A DNA stretch of 64,000 nucleotides from Panaeolus papilionaceus. Lineage: Eukaryota; Basidiomycota; Agaricomycetes; Agaricales. Positions 23,367 to 33,862 of the stretch are shown here, one piece after another (position 1 is the stretch's first letter; each line of letters begins with the position of its first letter). Both the position numbers and the translations under genes were made by a program. The notes beneath the pieces are model-generated. The model saw only the letters and a list, made by a program, of their open reading frames with translations, had not been told where the DNA came from and made no database searches. Location of the stretch: NCBI GenBank assembly GCA_015501605.1, contig JADNRZ010000032.1, forward strand, positions 372,001 to 436,000, given 5' to 3'.

Positions 23367-24549
23367 TCAAACCACGCGTGTTTCATACGTGATGATGTTG
23401 GGAAGCTTCTTCTTGTAATTCTTCCACGTAGATCTCGTTACCAGCGAAGGGTAGTGCATGCTTTCCGTCAGAATAGCCCATCGATCTCACACTTGTTGAC
23501 CCCAATTGAGTGGCATCCAACAGCAATCCTCGCTGTACATCCACATTTGAAACTTGTCCTGGGGCTCTACCTTGTTTAAAAAGAAGTGACCAGTAGCGAG
23601 ACCAGTGAAACCATAATCGGGCACACAGGGAATGGGACTTTGACTGGAAGTTGCGTACCATACCTTGCTGCCTTTGCAATGTTGAACTGGTGGCTCAGAT
23701 TGATCATCTCTGGCGAGGAGCTCCAGACCCGTTAACAAATCGTCAGAAGGCTGTTTGATTATGCGCTTCAGTCAAATCAAGGGTGATATTAGTCTCGAAA
23801 AAGCTCACCTGGTCTGCGAGGGAATCCTCAGAAAGAGCGTCGCCTTTGCCATGCATAGAGGTGGGGGTTGACTCGGAGCGTTGATCCTCGAAGTTACCCG
23901 TCAAAGTTGATATGCTAGAGAATATCGTGGAGGGATCTACATGAGGAGTAGACGCCTGATGGTCTTGATCCACTTTGGAGTTGGTAGAGAGAGACTGCCC
24001 AGTGGAGGGCGACTGGTCAATATCGACTTGTGCTTGAATATCTATGAACTTTTTCCTGGTGAGCCCAGATCCAGAATCGGAAGTGTAGAGTATAGAACCA
24101 ACAGAATCGTCAGAGGGTAGAATCGCAGTGTTGATAGTAGGCATCATAGAGTCAGATGTTTTGGTGGTGGGTAGCTTTAGCTGGTACTGAGAAGGCGCGC
24201 CATCATCGTGATCACGAGAAACCTGGACGGCGTATGCAGAGCCACTTGCCTCTGATGATTTGACTGTATCCGGTTCTATGTGGGGGTTGTCGACTATAAA
24301 AAGTTCAGCGCACGAAGGGCTAGATGGAATTATGGCCAAGGTTGGGGAGTTAGGAGAAAAACCCGCCTGTGAGTCGATTATCGGCGAAACATGTGAGACG
24401 ACGCGTTCTGAATATAAAACAGTGTACCAACTACTTGCCCAATACGGGTATTCTGGCTCTTGTTCATCCAGTGTATCGTCTTGAACAACGCTTTCCCATG
24501 ACTCTCCTGGATATAGGCCTCCTGGGATGAAACACATTTCGGAATCCAT
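23367..24549 (-). pseudogene. Unnamed-family gene C: first exon like gene A, C-terminal domain like gene E, cut by an in-frame TGA
   Basis: Minus-strand exons are 24439-24549, about 23809-24366 and 23367-23750. Exon 1 (MDSEMCFIPGGLYPGESW ending in a Tyr-Trp pair) matches the layout of gene A. Its intron has a GC donor (TGG|GCAAGT) and is 72 bases, so the frame also reads through it. The middle is Ser/Thr/Asp-rich and disordered. The last exon carries the domain seen in gene E: SKVWYATSS, GHFFLNKV, FQMWMYS, WMPLNWGQ. A TGA at 23487-23489 then interrupts it, yet the same frame goes on with RWAILTES, YPSLV, STWKNYKKKLPNIITYE, collinear with gene E, to TGA at 23367-23369. No frameshift is present. 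It is either a freshly inactivated copy, a truncated but working protein, or a read-through product. Confidence 0.6.
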
Positions 24550-24994
24550 ACATACAAGCTCGAGAAGAAGGGAGTGGTTACTATTTGGCCAAGCGCTGCA
24601 ATATATATATATATATATGTTTACTTACCCAGGACAAAGGGACCAATGCCCATTGTTATAAGGTGAACCTTTCTACCATGTATGATAATGCGATCTAGAC
24701 GACGTCCTCTGAATTGTGATCTGATCAAAGTGTGGACGTAGTTGACGATGGGACTTTGTTTCTTTTCTTTGTCAATGTTTGAAGTTACCTATGTTGACGT
24801 AAGCTGATGTCCATGTATCTCGCACCTCCATGATACTTACTTCCAAGCAGGACGTCGACTTGACAAGGGTCCATAGCAACAGATGGTCAACATGGGTACA
24901 TCTTGCATATTCAAAGGGTTCTTTCAACTGAAATTGTGGGCCCAGACCAAGCTCGGAGCAGTTCTAGTTCTCGTTCTTCCAACTGATTGATTCT
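24550..24994. repeat. Gap with an (AT)n microsatellite
   Basis: A run of AT dinucleotides lies at about 24601-24619. The rest is intergenic with no gene seen. Confidence 0.5.
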
Positions 24995-26430
24995 GTGGCT
25001 CCACCTCCAATATTTGTCCTTTTACACCCACCTTCAACGTTCAGACTCATGAACTCTTATAGACATCCGCAACGTCGTAAGAAAGTGCATGTACTTATCA
25101 AGTCTGGAAAACCTGTGTATTCGGCGCTATGGCTCATAATCCTCAGTTGGACCAATGTTTCCCTCTGCCACTGGTACGTTCATCTATTCCGGAACTTGCA
25201 TGGGCTTTCCTTCATTTGTTTCTCTACCAACATTTCCCCCTCGGTCTCCAGTTCCGTCAAATGCCACACCAGACACACAAGGGTTGAAGGTGCTCGTGTT
25301 AGGCTCAGGGAGTCCAGGCAAGTCAGCAATCCGAATGTAACACCAACCAGGCCAACGTCTGGAGACTCCAGTGACACCTCTGGCATCACTGGCAGAAGGA
25401 GTAGGAGAAGTAGTGTTTTCCTTCCAGGGCTTGATACGAATGAGCTTTCCGCCTACATCTGAAGCACTGAACCTGTAAGTATCATTTTCCCCTCTTAGTC
25501 ATATTATGTTTCTGACATGTCTCTCTCTCTGTGTCTAGTCTCTTCATATCCTGTCATTGATTGTGGTACCTCAACGTTCATGCTTTACCTCTGTACTGCT
25601 AGTAACGATGCCAGGCCCTGCTCTACCCCCGCATGCTCTTGCTTTCCTGGCTTGCCCTAGTGGAGGTCGAGGAATTGTCGCATTGGGTCTTCTGAACTGC
25701 ACCGGTGTTGAATCTACACTTTTTCCAATTTAAGAAGGTGTTGGACGATGTTGGAACTGTTGCGGCGCGTCAACAAACGGACGAGGTCAATGGTTAGCGA
25801 CTACGGGATATTCTGGTGCACTTCCATATGACGTATGCGGACAGTGTGGAAAGGTTGGCTGCAGAGAGCTTTCTGGAAAGACGCAAACGGGTCAATCGCT
25901 TATGGTTAGTATTTTTATTTTTGTCTCCCTCATTATAGCAGATGTTGACGTTGGTTATAGCAAAGCAGCCAATCGTCCCGTCGCGGTCCCAGACTCTGTC
26001 TCCATCGCTCGATCCCCTACTGGCTTCATTAGAGCGTTAATTGTGTCAGCAGCAGGTCTCGCTCTACAGTTTTCGTTCCATCGCTCAGCGCTCTCCAAGA
26101 TATATCAGACTTCCACGCCAGCACCTCTGGCCTTTCTCGTCAATCTTCCTTGTTGTCTTCTTATCATCCCGGGACGGTTAACGATATCGTTATTCAGAAC
26201 CAGGGATATGTGTACTGTGGCGACATTACTCAAAGGTGCAATTCTCGTCGTTGCAGTGGTTCGATGACTGACTTCGATGAAGAATTCAAGTCTGTCGTTT
26301 ACCAGGTCGGTAAAGCCCGACATCTATTTCTGTCGCGATATCGTATTCTGGCCAGTTCTTTCTAGGAATCCGTCAGGAATGCTAAGAGGCTCACCAGTTA
26401 CCGTGTACAGTTCATTGGTACAGAAAGCTA
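24995..26430 (+). pseudogene. Degenerate coding-like fragments
   Basis: Several short stretches look like old coding sequence but do not join. Around 25060-25135 a fragment reads RRKKVHVLIKSGKPVYSAL, reminiscent of the start of a longin-type domain. Near 25270-25335 LKVLVLGSGSPGKSA resembles a P-loop. From about 25725 to 25900 FKKVLDDVGTVAARQQ and, after a TAG, RLRDILVHFHMTYADSVERLA followed by LERRKRV form a continuous helical frame. None could be assigned to a family with confidence. I read the region as eroded gene fragments. Confidence 0.3.
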
Positions 26431-27484
26431 AACGGCAAGCATAACGGGGAGCGGAACGGGAAATACACTCAGAGGGGAAGCTACACTCCTGGTTCTGGAT
26501 CCTACAGTCTTCAAACATGGCATTCGCCAATATCTGTCAGCGGCGAGATTAGAAGTTTTACTCTAAATTCATCTAGCGAAACTGGTTACCATGTGTGCAC
26601 CTCATCAGACTTCACCGAGTTCACCAGGACAATGTTAACATTGACCGCGACGACGACAACGAATTCGCTTTCCGTTACACCTGTTCGATAACCTGTTCCA
26701 GTTCCTGCACGAGTTGTTACAGATGCGGCATCGGGACAGTATCTCACTACTTCTCTCGCAAGCTCCAAGTTCGACAGCTCCAGCACTCTCATCGCCCCCT
26801 TCGGTTTCATCGTTCAAGTCGTTTGATACCATTTCTTCCCTTCCTGGTTCGGATTACATATCAATTTCTTCCGGGCCCCTGGTTTACAGGACGGCTTCTG
26901 AGCCCAGTATAGAGACGGAGTATAGGACAGGCTCAGGACCTACATCCTCTGATGTCTGGAGTGTTCACGACAGCGATGATGAGCCATTTGAGGGAGATAC
27001 TATTAGTCTAAGCTGGCTTCCTTTCCTGCCTGAGTAAGCTCTGGGAGACGCATCCATCCGCGCCTCAACGTCACTGCTCGTGTCCTCGGTTTCAACTGCG
27101 TCATCGTTGCCACCTAGGTCCTCGCCTGCCATGTCAGAGCCACGTCCTAGGGCACGAACTCCGCTCGCTGTTTCCAGCACTGTTGGGCTGACCACGTCGA
27201 CTCAAACGCCATCTTCAAACCCTGACAGCCCACAGTCTTGTGCATGGGCTACTTACACTGACGTCTCTTATAACTATGAGTCATCCATTTTACCCCCTCA
27301 CCATCGACGCACTCCGTTTCTCTTCACGATGGACCGGATTTCTTAATGGAAACGTCGTTCTTGCGTCCCAGTCGGTCACCGTCGTCGGCTGACAAGGGGG
27401 TTGAGGCGTGCTACCTCTCCACTGGGTTCTTCATCTACGGAAACAGACTCGCTGCCTGCACTGTATGAACAGTCTGGACTCTAG
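26431..27484 (+). pseudogene. Ser/Thr-rich open frames, possibly one broken or multi-exon gene
   Basis: The frame through 26714-27037 is Ser-rich (SSLPGSDYISISSGP, SSDVWSVHDSDDEPFEGD). A GTAAGC donor within the stop at about 27034 can join to an acceptor at 27117 (ACCTAG) and continue as SSPAMSEPRPRARTPLAVSS to TAA at 27346. The same frame is open again after that stop to 27484 (SSSTETDSLPALYEQSGL). Upstream, 26440-26690 is also Ser-rich in another frame. No domain is recognised and composition alone could keep these frames open. Confidence 0.3.
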
Positions 27485-28264
27485 ATGTATATCGGCTACA
27501 TTTTTCTTTCGGTCCTTTGATTTGCCTTTTATCATTGTCTTTCTTAACTTTTCATCCCGTTTCCCCTCTCCGCATTTCTCTTTAAATTTTCATGACACAC
27601 CCTCTCTCCTCATTCCCGTTTTTCGATTCAAATCTTCTCATTCCCAGATTCCACTCCTATTCACCTCCCTATCATCCTCGGCTCCTCATCAGACGCAACT
27701 TAACACCTCAGCGATGGGTTCTTTCGGTGAATACACATAAGCGATATGAGCTTCTGCGCTGTTTTTACTTGGAGTGCTAGACCCTTCTTCCATTTTGGTT
27801 GGTTTTTATGCGCTCCATCTATGATACGAAATGTTAGTTTCATCTTCGTTCATCTTTCATCTCTCATGACAGGGGAAAATCTCGGACCTGATGGGATTAG
27901 TGGACAGATATGTCCGGATCCCTGTGTCCAGATGCCAGTTCCGTTTACAGGAGGTCATCTGACAAAAACATCACCGAAAACTGTTTTCAGCTCTCATCCC
28001 TGCACTAGAACATCCCAAATCACGGTACGTAGTGTCACTTCTGGACGATCATCAAATACTGATGAACTACGTATTCAACCCCCCTTCGTTCATGTACACA
28101 CAGCAGCACTCATCAACTTTACGACTGAGGGCACGCATATGTTCGTGAGGCATGATGGGACGATTATACCTATGCGGTTGATTCAAATTCTCGTAAGAAT
28201 TCAACGTAGGTTTTCTCATCTTTATGCTATTTGCCCACTCTGATCTTATGTTCATCTTTCAGAA
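27485..28264. other. Gap with no supported gene
   Basis: Pyrimidine-rich sequence. One open frame at 27746-28243 shows no domain or splice support. Confidence 0.35.
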
Positions 28265-29183
28265 ACGCCACAAGACAATCGAGAGTGTGTCAGGCGATGA
28301 GAGGAGAGTTTGAGCCGTACCTCCCTATCGTGATGCCGAGCCTGCGAGTGTGAAGGCAGATTTGTCGTTCTACAGTACGTTTCATCCTTGTCGTGTCCTT
28401 ACATCGTGGACTAACACCATAAGTTATAGATTACGATGACGAGACGTCTGAAGAAAAAGACGGATATGGAACCATGATGTCAGACATGGACGAAAAGTGT
28501 GAGGCGTTTGAAACGTTGGTAATATATTGCCATTGTCTGGGGCCGATATTTGCGCCATATCTTGCGCCAACGTCGGGGATCCCTTGCTGTGTATGAAGTT
28601 TTATTTCCATGAGGGCGTGCGGGAGCCTTGTACGATGTACGTTCTTCTTTTCTCTCCATCCCATGCAATGAAAACTCAACTAAAGTCCTCTCAGCCTCGT
28701 CCCCATCCTCCTCTCATGCGGCAAAGAATCCCAAACGCTCAGCAACCAAATGTTAACTACTACGTTCAACCAACTCATCAACTGCATCAGCACCTCATCC
28801 GACACCTCATTCCTCTCATCTGTCTTCAAGCACCTCACCGAATCACTCCGCATCCCCGAAGGTCCATCATCTCTCATCCAAGCTTCCCACGATCCCATCA
28901 TTGAAGCGACAAAACGGCAGCTGCAGTCCCGAGCTGACAAAAGCAAAGCGCAGGCGAACTCGTCGTCAGGGGGCGTAGGAGGCGTAGGACGGATAGATAA
29001 GGCATTGATGGAGGAGATTGAGGACTTTGCGTCGGAGGACATGGCGAAGATGTCGTGTTAGTTTGATAAGAACCATCTATTGTTGGTTGCTGTGGCTTGT
29101 GTAAGGGATTTGGGATTTAATACGTAAGATAGTGAGGAGGAAGAAGTGGAGGTGGATGAGAAGGGTGGTATGACTGATTTTTG
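28265..29183 (+). pseudogene. Relic of an importin/karyopherin-beta gene (Kap123/importin-4 type), with introns
   Basis: Pieces in several frames line up in order with the C-terminal half of Kap123/importin-4-type nuclear import receptors, which are HEAT-repeat proteins: FEPYLPIVMPSL, then ADLSFYS, YDDETSEEKDGYG, MDEKCEAFETLVIYC, GPIFAPYLAP, FYFHEGVRE, ILLSCGKES, FNQLINCISTS, IIEATKRQLQ, IEDFASEDMAKM, and after a TAG FDKNHLLLVAVACVRDLGF, then a TAA and an acidic tail. There is a frameshift near 28350, another near 28570-28600, and in-frame stops at about 29060 and 29125. Two introns with intact borders persist (after FYS, and after REPCT), so this came from a DNA-level copy, not from reverse-transcribed mRNA. 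The 5' half of the gene is absent. Confidence 0.7.
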
Positions 29184-30356
29184 ATTATTTATCTATTTAT
29201 TCGGCTTTCGCAGACAAGACATCAAGGAATGCATGGTATGAATTGTAGAGTTCAATTTGAATTGTTCGGGGGTTCATTGGGATTGAGGATCTCCCGATTC
29301 AACTATATCAAAATCCGCTCTGAATAGCTTTCACCGCACCTTAGACGAATACATCGACCAAGGTACCACCGGGCCTCCAGATTAAAAGTTCAATTAAAGT
29401 TGAAGTCCTCTATAAATCGTGAGGATGGCAATATTTATCGTCCTAATAGTATGTCACCCTCCAACACTGGTGTTCCGGATATATCGATGGTCGTTTACAA
29501 GATGGGCTGTTAATCATGAACGCAGGAGATGGGTAACTGAACGGTGACGTACTATTATTAGGGAAATTGACGAAATGCTGCTTCGGCATTCGCCGCGTCT
29601 TGTGACGACTGTGACGTAAAGGATCATTGTCTTACGTCAGCCTATGCATATGTCACAATCGCTCGACGTCTCAAGACTATGTATCGATTACGAATCATCT
29701 CTGAAGCCATGGTTTAATGTTAGTATAATGTTAATATAATGTCGGGTAACAAACTGCTACTTCATAGATGAAATCTACGCAAAAAACAGATACCACACGG
29801 GTAAAACTAAATGTACTCATCATAGTAGAAAACCCTCATATTTCCTGTAAATTGTGTAATAAGTCAAAATAGCAACGATATGATGGACATAAGCCGATTG
29901 CAACGTAAGTATAGGACGACAACAGTCAATCATGATCTGCCTTTGGCCCATGCTGGTTCGTCTTTCCGTCATGGTAACTTAGATGAGGGCCATGACCTGC
30001 GATGCAGGCCTCGCATTGTACGAGGCCCTTTTGATCATGAGTCGGTTTCCGGATTAATGTGTCGATACGTATTAATTAGATTAGATAAGATTAATCAGAA
30101 GGTTCGAAGCACATTTGAAGCCGTTTTCCGATTCAATCAAGTATCGAACATCGAACAAAACATAATGCGATTGCTATCGACGAGAAGGAGTTCTTAGAAA
30201 TACCATTTTTCAGTTCATATTGGAATATATATGAATACTTGTGTTTGATGCCCAAAAATGAATACATTACACCCCCCACCTATGACCATTTCCTGCTACC
30301 TTTCTCATTGAATTGGCGACAAAGAAAGGCTCCTGTTGAAAGAACGAGCATCATGG
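29184..30356. other. Gap with decayed repeat sequence
   Basis: AT-rich sequence with no supported gene. It holds an LTR-like fragment at about 29575-29685, described separately. An open frame at 29880-30197 has no supporting features. Confidence 0.4.
29575..29685 (-). repeat. LTR-like fragment, inverted relative to a copy at 35.8 kb
   Basis: The stretch GCTGCTTCGGCATT near 29598, followed about 60 bases later by CTTACGTCAGC, reappears on the opposite strand near 35805-35865 with the same order and spacing. The matching part spans roughly 80 bases. These look like remains of one retrotransposon LTR family. No ends or internal genes are recognisable. Confidence 0.4.
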
Positions 30357-31382
30357 TTAGGAATCATACTGATGTTTTACGCTACACACCAGGACATTGC
30401 CATCAAGAACACGAAAGCGAAGATAACCTTTCATCAGAGTGACGCTGTTTTCATCAAAGATAAAATGGCCTTGCCAATTTCGCAGACGATTTTGGTTAAT
30501 GTCAAACAGCTCGTCACGAGGTCGGACGCGGTGGTTGCGCCTTTTCATGGGACGTCCAGTCTTCCATTCAATGTCATCCAATGATTTGATGGTGGATAAC
30601 TGTGAAAATAATTAGTAAATGCGGCAACAAAAATCCGTTATCTGACCTTGACGGTGGGTGGACCCAAGACAAATAAGTCGACAAAATCTTCATATGCATA
30701 CACTTTGTCGCTTTCTTCAAACTTTTTATCGCTATTCATGGATTCATCATCGCTCCAAAAACTTTCAGTCTTGTCTTCCTCTTTTTCTGCGTCACAGTTC
30801 ACCATTAGAGTCACGCGCCTTTGCAAGTTAAGAGAAGAAAAAGATGGGTGAGCCATGATCGTCTCCATGAGGTTCGTAATAGTTAGACTTTGTCGGGCGA
30901 AAGCGAGAGTCATGACATCGCTAGCATGTTGGGGCACCTGGAATGTGTACTTATCCCTCAAGACGGTCCCATAGATTTCACTCTGCAAAGAACGCATCAG
31001 GTTATAGAACTTATAAAAGGATTACATTGATTACCGTTTTGTCGATGAGTAAGTTTTCCCTCGTACCCTGCCCACCACTTTTGTACTCGCCACACAGTGT
31101 CAGACCAAACATTGTCACTTCTATTTCAAGAGCGGGGTATCCTTGATGCAGAATACAGATTTCCTCATAGCTTGGTGGCCCCAGTAACGAATCCGGTAAC
31201 GGATCCGGTAACGGCTTTAGAATCATTGGTGTAAATCCATGGGGGCAGAGAGCAAAAAAGATGGGTTTATTTGCAGCATTGTCGAACTCCGTGCGAAGCA
31301 AAGCCATGGCTTCAGGAGTCGTTGTGAAGCCTTGTATAAAATCATCTAAATTAGGGGGGAAACTATCAGGAGCGTCTGCCAT
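30357..31382 (-). CDS. Unknown protein, three exons
   Basis: The gene starts at ATG 31382 (MADAPDSFPPNLDDFIQGF). A phase-0 intron after IDKT joins to SEIYGTVLRDKYTFQVPQ, and a second after GPPTVK (47 bases) joins to LSTIKSLDDIEWKTGRP; the frame ends at 30357-30359. The product is about 300 residues with FALCPHGFTPM, LTLCGEYKSGGQG, MTLAFARQSL and an acidic insert (CDAEKEEDKTESFW), and it is predicted soluble. The family is not recognised. Clean splicing and an open frame over 900 coding bases amid decayed sequence support a real gene. Confidence 0.6.
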
Positions 31383-32061
31383 TTCCCGAGTGAAAGTGAT
31401 GATGGGTAGGATGTTAAAAAAAAAAATTAAGGTGTTCGAATATGACGCGTCTCGAACTTATAGGCTAACAAACCGATTCAAAGTCCGCTCGAATGCGTGA
31501 TTTTTCAGAGTCTGTGTAAGGACAACATCATTCCCCTTTGAATTACAATATATATGAAAGATATGCAAAGAGTCATTAGGTTTAGCCTATACCATATATT
31601 ACTGGTATTGAAGGCATGCTATGTCGGGGGAATGATCAGTTATTGGGGCACCAAAAGGTTGATACGATGGCAATCGAGTTTCCAAGGTTCGAACGTCGCC
31701 ATCATTTGACTTTGATCGAAAGGCCTACTTACACCGATGTCTTTTATGACTCACCAATCGAGCGTTGAAATTTGATACCCTGGCGATTGAGGGCTGGACG
31801 CTTGAAACAATATGCTGTCTGATTCCCGTAACAGAAAAGCTCAACACTGTTTTTCTACATACAACTCCTTATAAGTCTGTCTAGATAGGCTACCCTTGTC
31901 GTTCGGTTGTCAGAGAACACCATGACCATCATGAAAATGTTGGTATTGATATGCATTTTGTACGACCTTTCTCATGGAATCTGCAGCGAAGCAGGGCACG
32001 AGACAAGAGAATAGAGAAAGGAAATTTGGACGTATTTACGGTGTTACGGTCATTGACCAAG
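31383..32061. other. Gap without a supported gene
   Basis: Upstream flank of the gene starting at 31382. A run of 11 A residues lies near 31419. Nothing else is recognised. Confidence 0.4.
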
Positions 32062-32241
32062 TTAGTATGTTATGCTAGCTTCATCATGATCAATAACGGG
32101 AAGGGTGTTCCACCATATACATCCTTCTGCTGTGAGTTCCTCTTCAACAACAAACCAATAAGGGTTGAAGGGCCTGTTTGGTACGAGTCTCATGTAACCC
32201 CCTGCCAGAATATATTGAGTGCATCGCAAATAAATATAAGG

Positions 32242-33160
32242 TCAGGCAACGTACTTACTTCGTCTTGCGGAGATTATTCGATCGGCGAAGTCCCAAACAT
32301 CGTCAAAACCGTTCACCCCACTAATCCACCAATACAGTGCTCCACGGGAATCGAGCAAGTCGTTATGCATGTTGACGACCCGGTTGTCGAAGACGTCAAT
32401 GGGAGGGGAATAGATGACAAGAGCCCGAAGAGCGACACATCCCGAAGGCGAGAGGATTTCTCTGACCCCATCTGTAAAACTTTGATCCCAGAACATATCG
32501 TTGGTGAGAGCCAAGTGAGTGAGACTTTTGAGCTCGGAAAGCATAAGGAGATGGGGTCGATCGATTGGGTCCAAGGAACCAAGGTGAGTCAGGTTGGCAA
32601 ATGTCCTGGAATCTTGCATTTGTTTCTTTGTCAACCTACTAAGTTTGGCAGATAGTCGCTTTAGACATGTGGAGGATTCGAGAGCAGAAAAGACGACTGG
32701 TTGCGATATGTGAAGGAATAGCAGCATGTCTTCTACGTTGGGACACTGACACAGGGTGTCGATAAACGACCATTTCCTGCGACGGGTACTGAAGGATTGC
32801 CCATACGAGAGATGATGAACAAAAACACCTAGAGTTTCAAAATCGAAAGCAGGTAACCTTTCAAAATCCGGGACTCCTGGTATGTCATCGTCTGGCAAGA
32901 GCTGGATTAGGCGAGAGAGTATAGGACGAACCCTGTGTTGGGTCGAGGTTAGAACTTGCAAATACCTAGCAAGGGTCAGGTACTCACCAGTAATGGACAC
33001 GTCTAGCGGTCAGCTGTAGGCTAAGTGCGAGCTGATGGTCCTCAAAGCGAGAAAAAGGAAGTTCTACGTCCTCGGCAGCCATCATAAAAATTATGTGTTC
33101 GATTTCTGTTGGAAAAATAGGTGTGGTGTAGGTAGTAGCGACCCCCAGTATGGCGTTCAT
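32242..33160 (-). CDS. F-box-like protein
   Basis: ATG 33160 starts MNAILGVATTYTTPIFPTEI; upstream in-frame ATGs make the start uncertain. The N terminus IFPTEIEHIIFMMAAE resembles the first helix of an F-box, whose usual role is to dock to Skp1 in an SCF ubiquitin ligase. Exon 1 ends at 32988 within a Trp codon (phase 2) and continues at 32932 as VRPILSRLIQLLPDDDIPGV. The rest shows leucine-rich-repeat-like spacing (CPNVEDMLLFLHI, LKSLTHLALTNDMFW, CVALRALVIYSPP). Large families of such proteins are typical in Agaricomycetes. The C terminus is unclear: the frame stops at 32242, or a donor there joins a small exon ending near 32062. Confidence 0.55.
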
Positions 33161-33862
33161 GCGAACATGGTTTGCGATAGAGCGAAGAGCAAGGGCTATG
33201 TGGGAGAGCATTGTTAGTAAATGGCTGAGTGGCAGACTCGGGACGGCTGGGTGCGACAGTAGTGGTAGTCGTTTGTGAAGTAGACTTCGCCGCTGTACAT
33301 AAAGTGCCTGTAGAACAAAGAAGGAGTAGCTCTCTTTCAATACCAACATGTTGATCACTCTTTGTCTCATGCAAGTCTTTCACCTCAGGGCATTGATTAT
33401 AAAGACATTGGTGGATAGGTGTCCTTTGTATTCGTTGGATCCCAGCTGCAGGAATTTCTTTAGGTACTGTCAGTTCGACTGTCAAACTCGGACAAGTATC
33501 AGACTCCCATACATACGGATGGTTGTACAGGGCGTTCAGAAGAGACATCCGTGAAGACGTCCCAGTAACTTCAATGACAGGTAACCCGTTGTATTCCTCA
33601 GAATAAGTCAAGTAGGGCTTGCCCAAAGAAAGCACGCGACGAAATAAGAGGAGTGTTGCAAGCAAGAATACCACTCTCCTTTGTAATAAAGGGGAAAACA
33701 ATAAAAAACCAAAGAATCCTTGGCTATAAGCTCTTTGAGCTGTCCACAATTTGCCGGAAAGATTGTGCACCTCGCGTTGAAAGAGGCTTCCTTTGTATAA
33801 ATTCAGTTAAAAGCATACCTCACTGTGGCATTTTCTACGGCGCATCCCAACTCGCAATATTA

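Noticed and set aside
25270..25335. P-loop-like GSGSPGKSA suggesting a small GTPase gene
   Set aside because: The frame stops three residues later, and no further GTPase motifs follow in any frame; kept only as part of the degenerate region.
31683..31700. GGTTCGAA-like string suggesting a tRNA T-arm
   Set aside because: No matching acceptor stem, anticodon arm or D-arm nearby.
33042..33770. Long minus-strand open frame with a hydrophobic N-terminal stretch
   Set aside because: It overlaps the F-box-like exon in another frame and ends in low-complexity Thr/Ser sequence. No domain or splice support; at most the first half could be a separate short gene.
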